Assembly: GCF_024172185.1 (NCBI RefSeq)
Contig: NZ_JAMZEC010000001.1
Location: forward strand, 124,001 to 188,000
Reading direction: 5' to 3'
Source of the DNA: Nonomuraea roseoviolacea subsp. carminata
GTDB taxonomy: Bacteria > Actinomycetota > Actinomycetes > Streptosporangiales > Streptosporangiaceae
Length of the DNA stretch: 64,000 nt
In this document: piece after piece, positions 1 to 8,946 of the stretch
Layout: each line of letters opens with the position of its first letter
How positions within the stretch are numbered: position 1 is the first letter of the stretch
Made by a program: the position numbers and the translations under genes
Notes under the pieces: generated by a model
What the model was told of the DNA's origin: nothing
Database searches by the model: none
The model's input: the letters and a program-made list of their open reading frames with translations, nothing else

Positions 1-1
1 C

Positions 2-628
2 GCCTGGAAGCGGCTGCTGCTCGGCCAGCCTCACTTGGCGTTCGAGTATCTCTTCACCGCGGGCGGCATGCGGATCCGACTGTGGGTTCCCGGATGCGTG
101 CCTCAGCATCTGGTCGAGAACGCGATCGAGGCCGCCTGGCCGTCGGCACGGACGGTGGTGCACGAGGCCGCCCCTCCTGTACCGCTCGACGGCCAGTGCA
201 CCGGCGGCCGGCTCACTCTCGCCCGGGGCGATCGCCTTCCTCTGCGTCACAACAGCGCCACCGACCCGCTACGCGCGATCAACGGAGCCACCGTCGGCAT
301 GCCACCCTGGCAACACGCCAGTGTGCAGATCCTCGCCCGCCCGGCGACGGGACGGCGTCTGGCACACGTCGTTCGCGGGCTTCCCTTCGGCCTGATCCAG
401 GGACTCCTGGACTGGCTGACGCCCGGGCCTCCGCCCAGCCGTAGGCACCCGGCCCAGAGCTATGACGAGGATCTTGTCGCGCGCCTCGAAGCGTCAGCCG
501 AGGCCCGGGCCATTCGCGACAAAGCCCACCACTCACGGTATGAGGTGGCGATCCGCTACGCCGTACAGACCGATCCAGGGGGCTCCAAGGCCGTCGACAC
601 CGTCAGACGCTTCGGCATCCGAGGATGA
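2..628 (+). pseudogene. 5' part of a conjugal-transfer ATPase gene, ended by an in-frame TGA
   Basis: The reading frame is open from the window edge and stops at TGA 626-628. Downstream, the same frame continues without a gap into the VirD4/TraG-like ATPase (AHAIAAGFALYSGYNRLER follows the stop at once). That continuation has no good start codon or ribosome site until TTG 692 or ATG 728. From memory, actinobacterial conjugal-transfer family proteins carry such an N-terminal region in one polypeptide with the ATPase, so I read the TGA as a nonsense mutation in one gene spanning 2-2101. No catalytic motif is visible in this part. The alternative is two separate adjacent genes. Confidence 0.6.
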
Positions 629-691
629 GCGCACGCCATCGCGGCCGGGTTCGCCCTCTACAGCGGCTACAACCGGCTGGAACGGCACCGG

Positions 692-2101
692 TTGATCCTG
701 CCCGCGGCGCGGCTCGCCTCCCGGCGGATGGGACGCGGCTACCTGCTGTCGGTACCGGAGCTGGCGGCGCTGGCGCACCTACCACTGGACGTCTCGGTGC
801 CCGGACTTCAGCGAGCCGGCGCCAACACCGTCCCTCCCTCGCCGGCGATCTCGCGCACCGGCAAGGTACTCGGCTTCTGCGACTCCGGACACGAACGCCC
901 GGTCGCCCTGCGCGTGCCCGACTCCTGCCACCACGTGCACGTGCTCGGGCCCAACGGCACCGGCAAGTCCACCCTCCTGGCCCAGATGATCCTCTCCGAC
1001 ATCCAGGCCGGACGGGGCGTCGTGGTCATCGAGGCCAAGGGCGACCTGGTCCGCGACCTCCTGGGCCTCATGCCCGAGGACGCCGCCGAACGCGTCGTGC
1101 TCATCGACCCCACCGACCGGCATCGCCGCCCCTCGCTCAACGTGCTGAGCGGCTCCGACCTGGCCATGAGCGTGGACAACCTCGTCGGCGTCTTCCGCCA
1201 GATCTACGCCGACTCCTGGGGACCTCGCACCGACGACATCCTCCGCGGCTGCGCGCTCACTCTGGCCCACAACGGCGGAACACTCGCCGACATCCCCCGG
1301 CTGCTGTCGCATCCGGCGTACCGCCAGCGCCAGATCGCCACCGTCAAGGACCCGCTGCTCCGCGACTTCTGGGCCTGGTACGGCGCGCTGTCCGAGCAGG
1401 CGCAGGTCCACGTCACCGCACCGATCATGAACAAGCTCCGGGCGTTCCTTCTCCGCCCGTTCGTCCGCGACGTGATCGGCTCCGCCACCTCCACCTTCAA
1501 CCTCGACCAGGTCCTGAACGGCGGGATCCTGCTCGTCAGGCTCCCCAAGGGCATGCTCGGAGACGACACCGCCCGGCTCCTCGGCTCAATGATCCTGGCC
1601 CAGGTATGGCAAGCCGCCTCACGCCGCGCCAAGGACGGCCACCCGCGTCCCCCCGCCGCCGTCTACGTGGACGAGTGCCACAACTTCCTCACCCTGCCTC
1701 ACGCCCTGTCCGACATGCTCGCCGAGGCACGCGCCTACCGGGTCTCGCTCGTCCTCGCCCACCAGCACCTCGCCCAGCTCCCCCGCACGCTGCGCCAGGC
1801 CATCTCCTCCGACGCCCGCAACAAGATCTATTTCTCGCTCTCGCCGGAGGACGCCCGCGAGGTCGAGCACCACTTCGCCCCTCATCTGTCCGCGCACGAC
1901 CTGAGCAACTTCGCCGCCTTCCAGGCAGCCGCCCGCCTCGTCGTCCGCTCCGCCGAAGCTCCACCGTTCACCCTCCGCACCCGCGCTCTCCCCGAGCCCG
2001 ACCAGGAGGTCGCCCGGAGGATCCGGGCTGCCGCCGCTCAAGCGCACGGCCGCAAGGTCGGCGCCCCCACCCCCAAGCCGGACGCCCGGCACACCCTCTG
2101 A
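692..2101 (+). CDS. VirD4/TraG-like conjugal DNA-transfer ATPase (type IV coupling-protein family)
   Basis: This encodes a P-loop ATPase of the kind that couples DNA to a transfer channel in conjugation. Walker A is GPNGTGKST at about residues 86-94 (counting from TTG 692). It is followed by a strand ending VVVIEAKGD. The Walker B-like VYVDECHNF has D327/E328, and then comes the LAHQHLAQLP segment seen in TraG/TrwB-like proteins. No membrane segment is evident in this part. The start is uncertain: TTG 692 or ATG 728 are only the first starts after the in-frame TGA at 626-628, and the original gene probably began left of the window. The stop overlaps the AAGGAG ribosome site of the next gene, so the two are co-transcribed. 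Confidence 0.8.
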   Translation: MILPAARLASRRMGRGYLLSVPELAALAHLPLDVSVPGLQRAGANTVPPSPAISRTGKVLGFCDSGHERPVALRVPDSCHHVHVLGPNGTGKSTLLAQMILSDIQAGRGVVVIEAKGDLVRDLLGLMPEDAAERVVLIDPTDRHRRPSLNVLSGSDLAMSVDNLVGVFRQIYADSWGPRTDDILRGCALTLAHNGGTLADIPRLLSHPAYRQRQIATVKDPLLRDFWAWYGALSEQAQVHVTAPIMNKLRAFLLRPFVRDVIGSATSTFNLDQVLNGGILLVRLPKGMLGDDTARLLGSMILAQVWQAASRRAKDGHPRPPAAVYVDECHNFLTLPHALSDMLAEARAYRVSLVLAHQHLAQLPRTLRQAISSDARNKIYFSLSPEDAREVEHHFAPHLSAHDLSNFAAFQAAARLVVRSAEAPPFTLRTRALPEPDQEVARRIRAAAAQAHGRKVGAPTPKPDARHTL

Positions 2102-2112
2102 AGGAGATCACC

Positions 2113-2898
2113 ATGTCCACCACCACCCGTATCACTCCCCGGATGCTCCACCAGCTCGCGATCCGCCTCACCGACCGCGACCGTCGGCTCATCCGCCTGA
2201 TCCGAGAGCACCGCGTCCTCACGGCCGCGCAGATCAGCGAGATGTTCTTCGACACCGACGACGCCGCCCGCAAGCGCCTGCTCTCCCTCACCCGCATGGG
2301 CCTGCTGGAGCGCTTCCGGCCCAACCTCCCACCGACCATGGGAACAGCGCCGTACCACTACGTCATCGGCGAGACCGCGGCGGCTGTCCTGGCCTCCGAG
2401 GACGGGGTCGACTTCGGCGACTACGGCTACCGGCGCGACCGCGTCATCGGCATCGCCTTCAGCCAGAACCTCGCCCACACGGTCGGCACCAACGGCATCG
2501 CGGCCCGGCTGTACGGCTTCGCGCGGCGCCACCCCGACGCCGAGCTGCTCACCTGGTGGCCCGAGAACCGCTGCACCGCAGCTTGGAGCCCCATCGCCCG
2601 TCCCGACGCCTTCGCCCGCTGGCGCGAAGGTGACCACACCATCGACTTCTTCCTGGAGTACGACACGGGCACGGAGCCGCTCGACCGGGTGGCACGCAAG
2701 CTCGAAGGCTACGCGGAGCTGACCGAGTCCAGCCGCATCGTCACCCCCGTCCTGTTCTGGGTGCAGGGCGAGCGGCGTGAGGCCAACCTCCGCAAGAAGC
2801 TCAAGCACCATCCCGCGCAGATGTTCGTCCCGATCGCGACCGGCCACGGCGCGACTCTGGACGGTTCAGTGGACGACGGCCCGGCCTCGGCCCTGTGA
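2113..2898 (+). CDS. replication-relaxation family protein (Replic_Relax)
   Basis: The protein has 261 aa and starts at ATG 2113, preceded by AAGGAG at 2101-2106. Its N-terminal half is winged-helix-like (LTAAQISEMFF...ARKRLLSLTRMGLLERF, about residues 35-70). The middle and C-terminal half contain the conserved pattern typical of Replic_Relax proteins, including an acidic stretch HTIDFFLEYDTGTEPL and a later VTPVLFWV strand. The family is common on actinobacterial plasmids and integrative elements next to transfer ATPases, as here. Its role is thought to be in DNA processing for replication or transfer, but the exact reaction is not established. It lies 11 nt downstream of the ATPase gene and 22 nt upstream of the NlpC/P60 gene, in one apparent operon. 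Confidence 0.85.
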   Translation: MSTTTRITPRMLHQLAIRLTDRDRRLIRLIREHRVLTAAQISEMFFDTDDAARKRLLSLTRMGLLERFRPNLPPTMGTAPYHYVIGETAAAVLASEDGVDFGDYGYRRDRVIGIAFSQNLAHTVGTNGIAARLYGFARRHPDAELLTWWPENRCTAAWSPIARPDAFARWREGDHTIDFFLEYDTGTEPLDRVARKLEGYAELTESSRIVTPVLFWVQGERREANLRKKLKHHPAQMFVPIATGHGATLDGSVDDGPASAL

Positions 2899-2920
2899 AG
2901 GCTCCCGAGGAGGCCGACGA

Positions 2921-4171
2921 ATGATCCTCGAAGCCGGCCTGGCCAAGGCCATCGCCGCTGGCAGGGGCCTGGTATCAGGTGTCGCACTGATCGCGGGCAT
3001 GGCTGGTGGGGGCCAGTACGCCGCCGCCCAGGCCGACCCCGCCAAGCTGCCATCGACCGCCTGTTCCTACACGAGCGGTTCGCCCCGAGCCGCTGGCACC
3101 AGGAAGTTGGACCTGCCGGCCGATCGCTGGGCCAACGCCAAAGCGATCGTCGAAACAGCCCAGGACCTCCGGCTGCCCAAGCGAGCCGCGGTCATCGGCG
3201 TCGCCACGGCATTGCAGGAATCTGCCCTGGACGACGCGGTGGTAGGTGACCACGGGCGAGCGTTCGGGATCTTCCAGCAGCACCCCGAGCATGGCTGGGG
3301 AAGCCGCGCTGAGGTCACCGACCCTCGCCATGCGGCCAACGCGTTCTTCTCGCGGCTGGTGAAGGTGAAGGACTGGGACACCAAACCCCTGACCCTGGCT
3401 GCCCAAGCCGTCCAACGTTCCGCGTTGCCGGATGCCTACGCGCAGCACGAGAGCCGCGCAGAGCACATCGTGGACGCCATCAACGGGGAGTCGGCCTCCA
3501 AGTTGTCCACCGAAGACGACCGGTCGATCCGCGGCAGCTTGGAAGTGGCGATCGCCCTTGGCGTCCCTCGTGCCGCCGTCGTCTCGGACGTGGCCTCAGG
3601 AGTTCGGGCGGGCACCCTTCCGAGCGCGCGGAAGCTCCTCAACGAAGACCGCTTGGACCGAGAGGCAGAGAAGTTAGTCGAGAGCGCAGCCGCGAGACTC
3701 TGCGCCGAGCTCACCCAGAGCGCCGGCAAGGCTCTGCACCGCGCGTCCGGCGATGCGAGTCGTGGCGCCATCGCCCTCGATGCCGCGTTGCAGATGGTCG
3801 GCGTGCCTTATTCATGGGGAGGCGGCGGTCCGAACGGCCCCAGCTACGGGATCGGCCGCGGTGCCCACACGAAGGGGTTCGACTGCTCAGGGCTGGCCGA
3901 GTACGCCTGGAGCAAGGCGGGCGTGAGGATCGGCGGCCATACGTCGACCCAGTGGCGCGCAGGTGTCCGGGTGGCGCGATCTGAACTGAGACCCGGTGAC
4001 CTCGTCTTCTTCGCCACCAACCCGAGGGACCCGGCAACCATCCATCACGTCGCGATCAATATCGACGGCAGGCACTACATACACGCCCCGCGGACCGGAA
4101 GCCTGGTCCAAGTGAGCAGTTGGACATCGGGGCGGGAAGCTCAATACGCCGGAGCCATACGGCCCGGCTGA
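2921..4171 (+). CDS. cell-wall hydrolase: lysozyme-like domain plus NlpC/P60 peptidase
   Basis: The protein has 416 aa. The start is ATG 2921 with GAGGAGG at 2908-2914. The N-terminus has a hydrophobic segment (LVSGVALIAGMAGG, about residues 17-30) that could export or anchor it. Residues ~65-165 look like a transglycosylase-type fold (VATALQESALDDAVVGDHG, then FGIFQQHPEHGWG). The C-terminus is NlpC/P60: FDCSGL gives the catalytic Cys322, and HHVAI gives the catalytic His near 376, followed by HAP. Enzymes of this shape cut peptidoglycan to open a path for a conjugation channel, which fits its place behind the transfer ATPase. It is the last gene of the 1-4.2 kb operon and is followed by a hairpin. 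Confidence 0.88.
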   Translation: MILEAGLAKAIAAGRGLVSGVALIAGMAGGGQYAAAQADPAKLPSTACSYTSGSPRAAGTRKLDLPADRWANAKAIVETAQDLRLPKRAAVIGVATALQESALDDAVVGDHGRAFGIFQQHPEHGWGSRAEVTDPRHAANAFFSRLVKVKDWDTKPLTLAAQAVQRSALPDAYAQHESRAEHIVDAINGESASKLSTEDDRSIRGSLEVAIALGVPRAAVVSDVASGVRAGTLPSARKLLNEDRLDREAEKLVESAAARLCAELTQSAGKALHRASGDASRGAIALDAALQMVGVPYSWGGGGPNGPSYGIGRGAHTKGFDCSGLAEYAWSKAGVRIGGHTSTQWRAGVRVARSELRPGDLVFFATNPRDPATIHHVAINIDGRHYIHAPRTGSLVQVSSWTSGREAQYAGAIRPG

Positions 4172-4223
4172 CATACGCTGGTGACAACCGCTCGCCTTTT
4201 TGACCGAAGTAGTGAGCAGGTCA

Positions 4224-4256
4224 GGAAGGGCTGGCTCCTCGCGAGCCGGCCCTTCC
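4224..4256. terminator. hairpin between convergent genes
   Basis: GGAAGGGCTGGCTC (4224-4237) and GAGCCGGCCCTTCC (4243-4256) form a 14-bp stem with one G-T mismatch and a 5-nt loop. It lies between the ends of the NlpC/P60 gene (4171, plus) and the 4260-4808 gene (minus). There is no clear T run on either side, so termination is inferred from position and stem strength. Confidence 0.6.
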
Positions 4257-4259
4257 GCT

Positions 4260-4808
4260 TCAGTCGCGACTCCCGAGGAACGCCTGGAGCAGGACATATC
4301 CGGGCATGGACTCGGCCGGCCGCACGCCCACCGTAAACACCTCGGGCTCGTCGAAGACAGGCTCACCATTGGGACGGCGGACGTACGGCACGCGACCGTA
4401 GTCCACACCGTGCCCTGAATCGCAGGACATCCAAGTGATCGCCTCCGCCTCTCCCTCCCGAAGGGGGTGGTTGGACACCGCACGGCTCAACACCTTGTCT
4501 GGCGTGATCCTCCATACCTGGGGAACAGCCAGCACCCAACGGGTCGCGCCGATTTCGACCGCTTTCGCAGCGGCCCTACCCTCGAACGAAGCGGCTGCTT
4601 GCTCATCGCGAAGGTAGTCGTAATCACTAAGAATGAGAACGTGCTCGCCTTCCAAAGCAACCATGGCCGGGCAGTCGCGTGACACGATGCTCTTCTTCAG
4701 CCGTTCGAGCACGTCGAGGAGCAGCGCTCCGGTGTGGTTGTCCATGTCATCCCCAGCCACTCGCCGTTGATCTCCTACCAGGATGAGGTACAACCGGACG
4801 CTGGGCAC
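4260..4808 (-). CDS. hypothetical protein
   Basis: The protein has 182 aa and starts at GTG 4808. ATG 4745 (MDNHTG) is an alternative start that would drop 21 residues. I do not recognise the family. It is soluble-looking, with a strand-helix pattern (RLYLILVGDQRR, HVLILSDYDYLRDE, TRWVLAVPQVWRI) and no signal peptide or membrane segment. Codon use resembles that of its neighbours and the opposite strand has no competing gene. It converges on the conjugation operon and is preceded by 440 bp without a recognisable gene. Confidence 0.6.
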   Translation of the reverse strand: MPSVRLYLILVGDQRRVAGDDMDNHTGALLLDVLERLKKSIVSRDCPAMVALEGEHVLILSDYDYLRDEQAAASFEGRAAAKAVEIGATRWVLAVPQVWRITPDKVLSRAVSNHPLREGEAEAITWMSCDSGHGVDYGRVPYVRRPNGEPVFDEPEVFTVGVRPAESMPGYVLLQAFLGSRD

Positions 4809-5248
4809 CTCAGCCGATGAGGAGCCTCATCAGTTCTGACGGCACAGGGGGCTCAAATCAGGACGAGCTGCTCTGCCCTTCACGCGAGTCGCACAGCTGG
4901 TAACACGCGCCACGTTCACCAGCGGACCTCTTGCAGAAGAGGTGGTGTTCGAGGGGCGCCCTTACCAAACCAGACAACGATGGCGACGCCTCGTGGACCT
5001 CTCACCAGCGTCCGTGTATGAGGAGCCAGACGTGTTGCAAGCAGCGCCAGCTCACCATCATGTGGGGGTGAACGCACCTGGTCGAGAACTATGCGGCGGC
5101 ATGCTTGAAGCTGCATCAAGGCCGAACGCTTGAACTGGCCGCCAGGCCGGCCAAGTGTTCAAGAGGTCCCACGTACCTCCAGACCAGGTACCTGGGGCCT
5201 GAGTCTGGGGCGCAGGACGCGAGAAGAGATCCTTGTATGGTGGATACC
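4809..5248. other. 440-bp stretch without a recognisable gene
   Basis: Only short, mutually overlapping frames with unconvincing composition occur here (for example 4916-5119 minus and 4942-5133 plus). I see no hairpin, repeat or promoter that I can support. It may hold the promoter for the 4260-4808 gene and the end region of the RHH gene. Confidence 0.5.
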
Positions 5249-5527
5249 TTAGAAGAACCTCACGCGTTCGAGCTCAGTTTGCCCAGGCTCTTGCACGTAC
5301 ACCTTTCCTCCACTCTGCAGGATTTGCTCGATGAGGTTGTACATCTGCAGCGCCCGGTTGATGGCATCCGTCTTGGACTCGCCCCGCAGCGTCACGACCT
5401 CTTCAAGGGCGCGGGCCGCGCGTTCGGTCAGATTGACCGTAACGCGCTCAAGAGGCCCGTGGCCTCGTCCAGTAGGAGGGCTCTTTGTGGGGCTAGCTGC
5501 ATCAGTTGCACGCAGTTTCGCAGACAT
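5249..5527 (-). CDS. ribbon-helix-helix (CopG/Arc-like) DNA-binding protein
   Basis: The protein has 92 aa. I chose ATG 5527 because GGAG lies just upstream on the minus strand. The frame stays open farther up to 5827, but that part is Arg/Ala-rich and unlikely to be translated. Residues ~27-70 (LERVTVNLTERAARALEEV, then GESKTDAINRALQMYNLIEQ) match the beta-alpha-alpha ribbon-helix-helix pattern: a hydrophilic/hydrophobic strand followed by two helices. Such proteins act as dimeric repressors, antitoxins or partition factors on mobile DNA. No toxin-like partner is next to it. Its upstream region holds GACCGT/ACGGTC elements that could be an operator. Confidence 0.75.
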   Translation of the reverse strand: MSAKLRATDAASPTKSPPTGRGHGPLERVTVNLTERAARALEEVVTLRGESKTDAINRALQMYNLIEQILQSGGKVYVQEPGQTELERVRFF

Positions 5528-5879
5528 ATTCTCCGGGGGTCCTCCCGCCGAGACATGGCTAAAACGGGCCCGGGATGCCGACCCGGCCCGTGCTCGTCGA
5601 TGTCTTTCCTTGCCCGTCACACGCCGGGCACTGTCAGAAGTAACGGCTACGGCGCAACCGCAGGCGTTGAGAACGGCACTGCCACAGCCCATCGGCGGGG
5701 GACGGGGTAACAGCCCCCTCTGGGCCCGACAGCGATTGCACAGACGCTGAAGGAGCAGTGCAAACGAGATGAACGCGGCGGATCGCGATCCTCTGGAAGG
5801 CGCGATCGATCGACGTCGCCGTCTCAACGATCCACCCCCTCCACACCTCGCGACCTGCGCTCACCTGTTGGTGCAGGTA

Positions 5880-5910
5880 GACCGTATGACGGTCAACCGC
5901 GCGCGGTCAA
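5880..5910. promoter_or_regulatory. clustered GACCGT/CGGTCAA elements, possible operator
   Basis: GACCGT-ATG-ACGGTC (5880-5894) is a perfect interrupted palindrome. CGGTCAA occurs at 5890-5896 and again at 5904-5910, 14 bp apart. The cluster sits in the 624-bp gap (5528-6151) between the divergent RHH gene and a small membrane-protein gene. The gap holds no recognisable gene but has a locally AT-richer segment around 5915-6000. Repeats of this size are typical of RHH operators. Binding is inference. Confidence 0.4.
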
Positions 5911-6151
5911 GCTGGTTACAGACAATTTACCTGATAGTATACGCGCATCGTACGCATATCAGCCATACGTGGCATGATCTGAGCGCGCACTTGGTGATAC
6001 TTTGACGCCTAGCGCGCAGACTCTTGCAAGACCCCGGCTCGTCCGGGCCACTGGACCACCCCGGCGCTTCCCGGGCACGCACCACCCCGCCGGGGGCACA
6101 TCGCCTGGCGGGTTTTCCTACATCAGGCCGAGCGAGAGAGTGTTCAGCCAC

Positions 6152-6508
6152 GTGAAGAAACCAGTGGTCACCGACCTGACCAAGATCGAAGGCGATCCCA
6201 CCCCCCAAGCCGACCTGCTTGAGGACAGGGAAAGAGTCACTTTCGAGGTCACCCTCTCGGGCGGCAAGCGGATGAATGCCTCCGCTCCGGCATGGTCGCC
6301 GAGCGGTATCGCCCCCGCGATCGTCATGATCACCCTGCCCAGCATCATGATCCCCAGCGCCTTCGCAGGCCTGGGGATCGCTGTATCGGCACCGGGGTGG
6401 GCCATCGTGACGGCCGCCCTGATCGCCTTTTGCGTGACCGCCGGGTGCGGGGTTTGGATCATTAGCCGCTTCGCCGGCCTCCCTGCTAAGGGATCCCGCG
6501 AGTCATGA
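6152..6508 (+). CDS. small two-helix membrane protein
   Basis: The protein has 118 aa. I place the start at GTG 6152 (VKKPVVTDLTKIEG); the frame is open upstream to 6002 but that part is Pro/Arg-rich. A charged N-terminal half (~50 residues) is followed by two hydrophobic stretches: about 52-79 (GIAPAIVMITLPSIM through AGLGIAV) and about 82-105 (WAIVTAALIAFCVTAGCGVW). It ends in a short basic tail. I do not recognise the family. Small membrane proteins of this form are common in conjugative elements, sometimes in spread or entry exclusion, but nothing here proves such a role. A strong terminator lies 200 bp downstream. Confidence 0.6.
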   Translation: MKKPVVTDLTKIEGDPTPQADLLEDRERVTFEVTLSGGKRMNASAPAWSPSGIAPAIVMITLPSIMIPSAFAGLGIAVSAPGWAIVTAALIAFCVTAGCGVWIISRFAGLPAKGSRES

Positions 6509-6708
6509 CGCCGCAGAAACCCGGAGGCGGGGTGAGCCCCGTCCTGGCCATCCGGCCTTTGAGGCTCGGCTGCCCAGGACGAGGCTTAGCCATGGCCGGA
6601 GGTCCAGATGAGGGCGTTCGGCCTCCGGCCCTCAGGGCATCAGGGTGCATGCCCAACCTCCAGGACGGCGGTCAACGCTAGTTCAGGGAGCAGCGCGAAA
6701 ACCACCGT

Positions 6709-6742
6709 GACGGCCCTGCCGATTTCCGGCAGGGCCGTCTTT
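6709..6742 (+). terminator. rho-independent terminator
   Basis: GACGGCCCTGCC (6709-6720) and GGCAGGGCCGTC (6728-6739) form a perfect 12-bp stem with a 7-nt loop, followed by TTT at 6740-6742. It lies between the plus-strand membrane-protein gene and the convergent DUF932 gene. Confidence 0.85.
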
Positions 6743-6779
6743 CACTGAGCTGGCGCGCCTAACTCTCCGGGGGATGGAA

Positions 6780-7805
6780 TCAACTCTTTGTGAACACTGG
6801 GCTGTCGAGGACCTCGCTCAGCGTCTGGAGCGTCTCCCGGTCCAGTTCGTCGATACCTCCGGTAACCGCGCCAAGGTAGTTTCTCTCGACTCGGCCCGCG
6901 CCACGCACGCTTTGTTCGTGCTGGACGTAGGTGTTGACCGCCTGCAGGACGCCCCAGCCTGTTCCTGCCCAGGGCGCGACGCGGTTGTCGTGACGCCAGA
7001 GCTTCGCCAGAGTGTCGCGCTTGGCTTCGGCGAGGGTTCGGCCTCGACCGATCTCCACAGGCACCGGTGCGTAAGCGTCCAGGAACGCTGCCCACTGAGT
7101 GGAGCTCACCGAGGTGTGGCATAGCTGCCGGACTCGTGCCGTGAAGGCGTCCGCGACCTCGTAGACGATGTTGAGCGCCTGCCGCGCCTCGCCGATCCGC
7201 AGCTTGGAATGGCGGGAGTGCTTGATCTTGATCTGCTGGCCGCGCTCGGCCAGACCGGCGGCCATGGTGTTGTCGCAGACGATGTTGGTCACCGCCCGCT
7301 TGAACGTGGTCGCCAGCGAGCCGTCGAAGGACGTCGCCCCGAACAGGTTCGGCCGGAACTCCACGCCCTCCGGCGTCCGAATGTTCTCCGGTACCTCCAC
7401 CGAGACCCACGCGACCGCCCCCGACCGGAGCAGGCCGGCGGAGCCGATCGACAGGTCATCGTCGAGCAGCCGCCCGATCGTGTCCAGCAGCCACTCGCGG
7501 TACGGGTGCGGTTCGTACCCGTCTGAGAAGATCCCCATGACGTGGCCGTTGTCGCTGCGGACGATGGCCTGGCGCTCGGGCACCTCGGCGAGCCCTCCGG
7601 TCACCGGGTCCTCGACGTAGAGCGGGCGCGAGAGCGCGTCCCACGCGAACAGGCGGCGCTGGACGTCGGCCACGGGGATGGCTCCTGGGTAGTGGTTCGG
7701 CTCCGTGCCCTGGAGACCGGCGCGGTAGTGCCATGCGGTTCCGCGCTTCTCCGTGAAGCCGATCAGGGTGTTCTCGTTGAGCCACTGCAGCGATTCCTTG
7801 GACAT
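6780..7805 (-). CDS. DUF932 (phage/plasmid-like) protein
   Basis: The protein has 341 aa. The start is ATG 7805, preceded by GGAGGAG only 2 nt upstream. A second ATG at 7820 lies inside that leader and is less likely. The N-terminus (LNENTLIGFTEKRGTAWHY, GAIPVADVQRRLFAWDAL) and the later YEPHPYREWLLDTIGRLLDDD and NIVCDNTMAAGL...IKHSRHS segments are the hallmarks of DUF932, a family found on phages, plasmids and integrative elements. Its biochemical function is unknown. It is the last gene of a minus-strand run that begins at 10906 (RBS-led genes at 9616, 9320, 8946 and 7805). Confidence 0.88.
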   Translation of the reverse strand: MSKESLQWLNENTLIGFTEKRGTAWHYRAGLQGTEPNHYPGAIPVADVQRRLFAWDALSRPLYVEDPVTGGLAEVPERQAIVRSDNGHVMGIFSDGYEPHPYREWLLDTIGRLLDDDLSIGSAGLLRSGAVAWVSVEVPENIRTPEGVEFRPNLFGATSFDGSLATTFKRAVTNIVCDNTMAAGLAERGQQIKIKHSRHSKLRIGEARQALNIVYEVADAFTARVRQLCHTSVSSTQWAAFLDAYAPVPVEIGRGRTLAEAKRDTLAKLWRHDNRVAPWAGTGWGVLQAVNTYVQHEQSVRGAGRVERNYLGAVTGGIDELDRETLQTLSEVLDSPVFTKS

Positions 7806-7869
7806 GTCTCCTCCAGACATGCGAGTGAGGCGCCGGGCTCGGCCCGGCGCCTCTGGCGGATGGGATCGG

Positions 7870-8946
7870 TCAGTTGTCGGAGAGCGGTTCGGGGAGCACC
7901 GGCTGCGCGCCGCGCGGGGACCTCTCGGACAGCGCGGTGATTTCCCTGGCCAGGTCGGCGAAGTCGATCTCCTTGATCCCCATGGGCGGGACGCCGGCGT
8001 TCAGCGCAAAGAGGATCATGTGCGCGAACCGGTAGTCAGGGTCCGCCCGCAGGGCGCGCTCCGCCGCGAGCCGGGCCAGGGCGCCGTCACCGGCTCGGTA
8101 GGCGAGAAGGGCCAGGTTGACGGCCGCCGCAGGAACGTACTCCGGCTCCAGCCGCCTGGTGACCTCGGTCCAGAACCGGTGCGAGACCTCGTCGCCGTAC
8201 TCGTCCTGGAAGGTGAGTGCGATGTCCCGGATCTGGATTCCGGTGAGCAGCACGCCCAGCCATGCCAGTTCCTCGACGGGGATCGGCCGTCCGGCGCGAA
8301 CGTGGTCGAGGCAGTCCCGGACGTGCCGCGTTCCCTCACCGAACCAGTACCCGGCGTCCACCGTAGGGATCAGGGACTCGGCGCGGGCGCGCGCCGCCGC
8401 CGTCGCCGTGCGCACAGCCTGCCGTTCCGGGCCCTCCACAGGCTCCAGGGTCCTGGCGAAGCTGTCCCGATCCGGCATCGCGACGCGCCCGGCGAGCACC
8501 GCACCGGCCGCTACGTGGCTCCCCGCCACGTCGTACGGCACGCCCTCGGGCGAGCAGCAGTGAGGGTCCTTGCAGATGTACGACCAGAAGCGGTCGCCCT
8601 CGCATCGGACCATGTCGAGGATCTCGATTCCCGCCCGGGTGACGGCCGCGAAGAGCCCATCCATGATAGGAGTGACCTGCTGGCCGGATCCGTAGCCGAT
8701 CAGGAACACGTACCGTGCGCCATTCTGCGCCAGAAGACGCGCGCAGTAGGTGGCGGCCTCGGGGGCGTCCTCTGACAAGTCCGGAAGGTCGAAGCGGATC
8801 ACGCCCTTGAGCGCGTCGCCGTCGAATGCCATGGCGACGAGGCTCCGGTCTGGGTGGAAGCCCAGCAGGTACGGCACGATGGCGATGAAGTCGGCCGGAT
8901 CCTTCAGGGAGACGGCGTGGTCGTTGGAGTCGGGGGAATCGGGCAT
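7870..8946 (-). CDS. DUF4192 domain protein
   Basis: The protein has 358 aa. The start is ATG 8946 with TCTGGAGGAAAACC before it. The N-terminal DUF4192 pattern is clear: LKDPADFIAIVPYLLGFHPD, then SLVAMAF, RYVFLIGYG, and a Cys-rich RCEGDRFWSYICKDPHCCS block. The C-terminal third is alpha-helical and repeat-like (LALLAYRAGDGALARLAAERAL), resembling a TPR tail. DUF4192 proteins are actinobacterial and of unknown function. Next to a DUF932 gene it belongs to a recurrent mobile-element pair. Its 12-nt leader ATGTCTGGAGGA is identical to the one before the DUF932 gene. Confidence 0.88.
   Translation of the reverse strand: MPDSPDSNDHAVSLKDPADFIAIVPYLLGFHPDRSLVAMAFDGDALKGVIRFDLPDLSEDAPEAATYCARLLAQNGARYVFLIGYGSGQQVTPIMDGLFAAVTRAGIEILDMVRCEGDRFWSYICKDPHCCSPEGVPYDVAGSHVAAGAVLAGRVAMPDRDSFARTLEPVEGPERQAVRTATAAARARAESLIPTVDAGYWFGEGTRHVRDCLDHVRAGRPIPVEELAWLGVLLTGIQIRDIALTFQDEYGDEVSHRFWTEVTRRLEPEYVPAAAVNLALLAYRAGDGALARLAAERALRADPDYRFAHMILFALNAGVPPMGIKEIDFADLAREITALSERSPRGAQPVLPEPLSDN

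Noticed and set aside
625..2112. Long plus frame 625-2898 read as one 757-aa protein
   Set aside because: Its first two thirds are Arg/Pro/Gly-rich shadow of the ATPase in another frame. Only the part from ATG 2113 is real (Replic_Relax).
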